The notes beneath the pieces were generated by a model. It searched no databases and was not told the DNA's origin. It was given only the letters and a program-made list of their open reading frames with translations. A DNA stretch of 9,169 nucleotides from Flavobacteriales bacterium (lineage in GTDB: Bacteria > Bacteroidota > Bacteroidia > Flavobacteriales > Parvicellaceae): assembly GCA_014239715.1 (NCBI GenBank), contig JAAZYJ010000108.1, forward strand, positions 1 through 9,169, in the 5' to 3' direction. A program made the translations under genes and the position numbers. Shown piece after piece: positions 6,428 to 9,169 of this stretch. Positions within the stretch are counted from its first letter, which is position 1, and the number at the start of each line of letters is the position of its first letter.

Positions 6428-7477
6428 TTAAAGTAGGTAGAAAAAGGTGAAAACAAATACCCAAACCAGATCGACAAAGTGCCAGTACAATCCGGATTTT
6501 TCTACCATTTCAAAATGTCCTCTTTTGTCATAAGTACCTCTAAGCACCTGAATCAATATCAATAAGTTAATGACCACTCCTGAAAATACGTGGAACCCAT
6601 GAAATCCGGTTATGAAGAAAAAGAAATCCGCATAAGCCGGCGCATTTGGTGCATATTCATTTTCAGTAAGGTTTGCCCCTTGTATCTGTGATGTGGAACC
6701 TTCATAAAGAGCTAAAAGTTGGCCCCAGTTCTCTGAACCAACATTTCCTTCCATTTCCCGGTAAATGTTTCCATCCACTACAAGATCCAGGGATGTGACA
6801 TTTTCGCCTGTCCCTACAACGTTTGAGGGCACACCTAACCCATTTTCCAGGATCAATTTTCCTGCTGCATTTCTCTCTGCAGTGTTATAAGCTTCTAACG
6901 CTGCTGCTCCCGACATCACATACTGTCCCCCATCAATGAATTGCAATCTCAAACTTTCTATTGCAGGATCGTGGCCGTTCATTTTAACATGTCCATTATC
7001 TTCATACTGGTATTCCAGATCAGCTACATAAGCCCACCCTTGTTCCGTGAGTACCGCTCCGTGATGTGAGCCATGAATAAAATGCGACCATTCCCAAGCT
7101 TGCGAACCCACGAAAATGGCACCGCCTAAAACTGTAGCTAATAGCCACTTGGTCACTCCTTTTTTATCCAACCTGTGTCCTGCTTCAACGGCAAGCACCA
7201 TGGTCACGGAAGAAATAATCAGAATAAAGGTCATTAATGCGACATAGATAAGCGGCCAGTCACCATCGGAGAACGGTAACGCACGGAAAACTTTTTCTGC
7301 CACCGGCCACGCATCAACCGAATGCCGAGCAAAGCCATAAGCTGTAAGCAGGCCACCAAATGTCAAGGCATCTGATACCAGAAAGAACCACATGAATTGT
7401 TTTCCATACGATAGGCGGAATGGAGATCCACCTCCTGACCAAACCAGTGACTTATCAACCTCTTCTACTTGTGCCAT
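6428..7477 (-). CDS. Cytochrome c oxidase subunit III (second paralogue)
   Basis: This core membrane subunit of an aa3/caa3-type oxidase has 349 residues and five membrane helices, at about 27-49, 74-98, 110-133, 283-311 and 329-349. The family's conserved glutamate is Glu98 in LAVEAGH. ADFFFFITGFHGFHVFSGV (283-301) and YWHFVDLVWVFVFTFFYLL (331-349) are near-diagnostic for the Bacteroidetes form. The first two helices of the seven-helix mitochondrial protein are absent. A loop of about 145 residues (136-279) between the third and fourth helices should lie in the periplasm; I believe many Bacteroidetes homologues have a comparable, poorly conserved insertion. The ATG lies 30 bases after the other subunit III gene. 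Subunit III stabilises subunit I and feeds protons near the D pathway; subunits I and II must be encoded elsewhere. Confidence 0.96.
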   Translation of the reverse strand: MAQVEEVDKSLVWSGGGSPFRLSYGKQFMWFFLVSDALTFGGLLTAYGFARHSVDAWPVAEKVFRALPFSDGDWPLIYVALMTFILIISSVTMVLAVEAGHRLDKKGVTKWLLATVLGGAIFVGSQAWEWSHFIHGSHHGAVLTEQGWAYVADLEYQYEDNGHVKMNGHDPAIESLRLQFIDGGQYVMSGAAALEAYNTAERNAAGKLILENGLGVPSNVVGTGENVTSLDLVVDGNIYREMEGNVGSENWGQLLALYEGSTSQIQGANLTENEYAPNAPAYADFFFFITGFHGFHVFSGVVINLLILIQVLRGTYDKRGHFEMVEKSGLYWHFVDLVWVFVFTFFYLL

Positions 7478-7507
7478 ATTGCAAAATTGAAATTATCCGT
7501 TGCAAGT

Positions 7508-8788
7508 TTAATGATAATATTGAAAAAATAAGAACAAAAATACCCACAATCCTCCCAAGACGTGCCAGTAAATGTTAGCAAGTCTTATTTTTACCTGATT
7601 TCTCTCAACAATACGCTTATTTAGAGCCAGTTTAAATAAGGCAATTAAATAAATAATGCCTCCTATAATGTGTAAAAAGTGAGCAACGGTCAGCACCCAG
7701 ATGTACGAGCTGGTTGAATTTCTCCTGTTTTTGATCGCGGAATAATCGTCTGTGCTGATCTCACTTTTTTGCCTTGTCCAAACGCCTTCATCAATGCGTA
7801 TCGAAAAAAGTACTTTGCCTATTTTGCTAGTAAGGTTCCACACTCCCTTTGAGACATCTACAGTTTCACCATTGCCCGAAACAATCGATCCATTTTTCAA
7901 AGTGCAAGAACCAATCCCCTCAAGATAAAATGGGTCTGTTATGTTGTTTTTGATCTCATCGTTCATCACCAGCTTTTTGTAAAAAAATTGCTTATTTTCA
8001 TATTCCAGCCCTTCACCATTCAATAAAATCATAAAGTCTTTTCCGTACTCTCCGGTCAGCTTGAAGTACTCCATATTGCGATCCACTGCAACAGAAAAAT
8101 TGAATAGATCTTGCCTTTCCGAAAAGTTCAACGTATCACCTCCTTGCCAATATTGGACTGCATCAATAAATTCCACCGTTCTACCTTTTGTAGACACAAT
8201 TGTAAAAGGAGACCAGTTTTCTTCTAGCTTAACCTTTCTTTTCGGTCCAAATGTATGTTGGCCATCACAAACGTCGGAAGCAAAAAGTTTTAGCTGGATC
8301 ACATCCTCTTCGGACAGTAATTCATCTCCTTCGAAATACCGCTGCCCATCGTGCGTGATCATTTCTCCATTTTTTTCAAAATGGAACTTACTGTCGTATT
8401 GACCTATTGGGTTAATAACATGAACAGAAACAAGGTTACCCCCTCTTACCAGCTCACCCCATCCCTTTACCTGAAAATAACAGAATGCACATCCAAAAAC
8501 GATGGCTGCAATAATTAGCGCCGATACCGGTCCTGATCTTTGTTTTTTCGTAAAGATCTTCGCCAGAATCAGAAATAACGAAACTAACACAACACATATC
8601 GTACTGTAGCTAAAGACCTTCGGGAACGCAACTTGTACCCAGACCTTGTCACTACTTTGTACAATGTATGCAGAGATAAAACCCGCAAAAAACATCAATA
8701 CAGCGAAGCAAAATATGGTCAGTGTTTGCACCTTCACTTTTTCGTACAAACCCGCAGGCATTTCTTCTTTGAACTTATCTATACTCAC
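7508..8788 (-). CDS. Cytochrome c oxidase subunit III-like protein with very large loop insertion
   Basis: This 426-residue protein has five membrane helices, at about 22-45, 58-78, 87-107, 361-385 and 405-424. The ends match the short Bacteroidetes subunit III: FAGFISAYIVQSS (34-46), the FQVKGWGELV turn (105-114), SSYIWVLTVAHFLHIIGG (360-377) and NIYWHVLGGLWVFLF (398-412). Such proteins are usually about 190-230 residues. Here roughly 235 residues (about 118-355) separate helices three and four, where the family normally has a short loop. By subunit III topology this loop is periplasmic. It is polar, rich in beta-type segments, and has only two cysteines (174 and 295). I do not recognise its fold. 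The frame is open throughout with no base-composition break that I can see. The start is GTG, three bases after the cyoE stop; an ATG nine codons in is an alternative. Confidence 0.9.
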   Translation of the reverse strand: MSIDKFKEEMPAGLYEKVKVQTLTIFCFAVLMFFAGFISAYIVQSSDKVWVQVAFPKVFSYSTICVVLVSLFLILAKIFTKKQRSGPVSALIIAAIVFGCAFCYFQVKGWGELVRGGNLVSVHVINPIGQYDSKFHFEKNGEMITHDGQRYFEGDELLSEEDVIQLKLFASDVCDGQHTFGPKRKVKLEENWSPFTIVSTKGRTVEFIDAVQYWQGGDTLNFSERQDLFNFSVAVDRNMEYFKLTGEYGKDFMILLNGEGLEYENKQFFYKKLVMNDEIKNNITDPFYLEGIGSCTLKNGSIVSGNGETVDVSKGVWNLTSKIGKVLFSIRIDEGVWTRQKSEISTDDYSAIKNRRNSTSSYIWVLTVAHFLHIIGGIIYLIALFKLALNKRIVERNQVKIRLANIYWHVLGGLWVFLFLFFQYYH

Positions 8789-8791
8789 TAT

Positions 8792-9169
8792 TTAAATCTT
8801 ATCTAATATGTAGGCCACCTGAACAACAGGCAGATACAAAAATGAAACAAACATTAGCTTCGTTGCTTCCTTCATATTACTGGTCCGGTACAACTTGAAC
8901 GCAGGTAGAATGAACGCCAATGTAGCTACGCAAGCAACAGGAATAGTAATCATTCCGTGGGTCATTTCGAATGCCCAGGGCAACAATGAAATGTGTAGCA
9001 TGAACATGGTGAACAACAAGATTAGCCATGCATTCCGTTTTCCCCTACCTTCATTCAAAGGCAACATCTTAAACCCGGCTTTCAGATAATCATCGTTCGA
9101 TTTCCAGGCTATCGCCCAGAAATGAGGAAATTGCCAGAAAAACTGAACCAGAAATAAGATGCCAGGTTC
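8792..9169 (-). CDS. cyoE: Protoheme IX farnesyltransferase (heme O synthase), 5' end outside window
   Basis: Only the C-terminal 125 residues are present; the frame is open to the window edge. The enzyme is a UbiA-family membrane prenyltransferase that attaches farnesyl to heme b to make heme O, the precursor of heme A in aa3-type oxidases. Reading in from position 9169, the visible part contains PGILFLVQFFWQFPHFWAIAW, followed by KSNDDYLKAGFKMLPLNEG. Both are characteristic of CyoE/CtaB. Three further hydrophobic helices follow, and the protein ends in YILDKI. The methionine at 9067 is internal, not the start, because the conserved WQFPHFWAIAW segment lies upstream of it. The subunit III gene follows after three bases, so heme O synthesis is co-expressed with the oxidase subunits. 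Confidence 0.96.
   Translation of the reverse strand, partial: EPGILFLVQFFWQFPHFWAIAWKSNDDYLKAGFKMLPLNEGRGKRNAWLILLFTMFMLHISLLPWAFEMTHGMITIPVACVATLAFILPAFKLYRTSNMKEATKLMFVSFLYLPVVQVAYILDKI

Noticed and set aside
8061..8402. Plus-strand frame of 113 codons opposite the large subunit III insertion
   Set aside because: I considered it because the insertion is unusual. The minus-strand frame joins conserved helices on both sides, while the plus-strand product shows no domain, so it is a shadow.
1..9169. CRISPR array, insertion sequence, tRNA or rRNA, or defence system
   Set aside because: I saw no direct repeats with spacers, terminal inverted repeats, transposase motifs, cloverleaf or rRNA-like sequence. 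The window is fully accounted for by respiratory and methionine genes.

Overview
The window looks like part of a Bacteroidetes (probably Flavobacteriales-type) chromosome. The sequence is AT-rich. The tandem subunit III genes, the cyoE to DUF420 gene order and the two-gene methionine synthase all match what I know of that phylum. This is inferred from gene content and protein motifs, not from a marker gene. Every gene I can support is on the minus strand, so transcription runs from high to low coordinates. The plus-strand reading frames are antisense shadows.

From 9169 down to 3925 lies a tightly packed cytochrome c oxidase structural and assembly operon. In order it holds the 3' part of cyoE (heme O synthase), a subunit III with a very large extracytoplasmic insertion, a second subunit III, a subunit IV, two SCO-type proteins in tandem, a DUF420 membrane protein, and a 72-residue exported protein with a CAMC motif. 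The first SCO protein lacks the usual metal-binding histidine. Spacings are short or negative (3, 30 and 18 bases, then overlaps of 7, up to 29 and 14 bases), which suggests one transcript. Heme synthesis, copper delivery and membrane subunits of one terminal oxidase would then be made together. Subunits I and II are not in the window.

The 226 bases from 3699 to 3924 contain a SAM-I (S-box) riboswitch followed by an intrinsic terminator, both read on the minus strand. The 3' strand of the aptamer's P1 helix can also pair with the terminator loop and part of its 5' arm. That is the expected antiterminator of a switch that turns off when S-adenosylmethionine is plentiful. The riboswitch begins about 16 bases after the oxidase operon's last stop codon, and I see no other terminator between them.

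From 3698 to 1 is a cobalamin-dependent methionine synthase encoded as two proteins. The first is a 335-residue zinc/homocysteine domain protein. The second is a long protein with the folate, cobalamin and reactivation domains, cut by the window edge near its C-terminus. Both appear intact. Together they would make methionine from homocysteine and methyltetrahydrofolate, and the riboswitch closes the feedback loop through SAM.

The least expected items are the 426-residue subunit III with its roughly 235-residue loop, the degenerate SCO paralogue, and the uncharacterised CAMC protein at the end of the oxidase operon.
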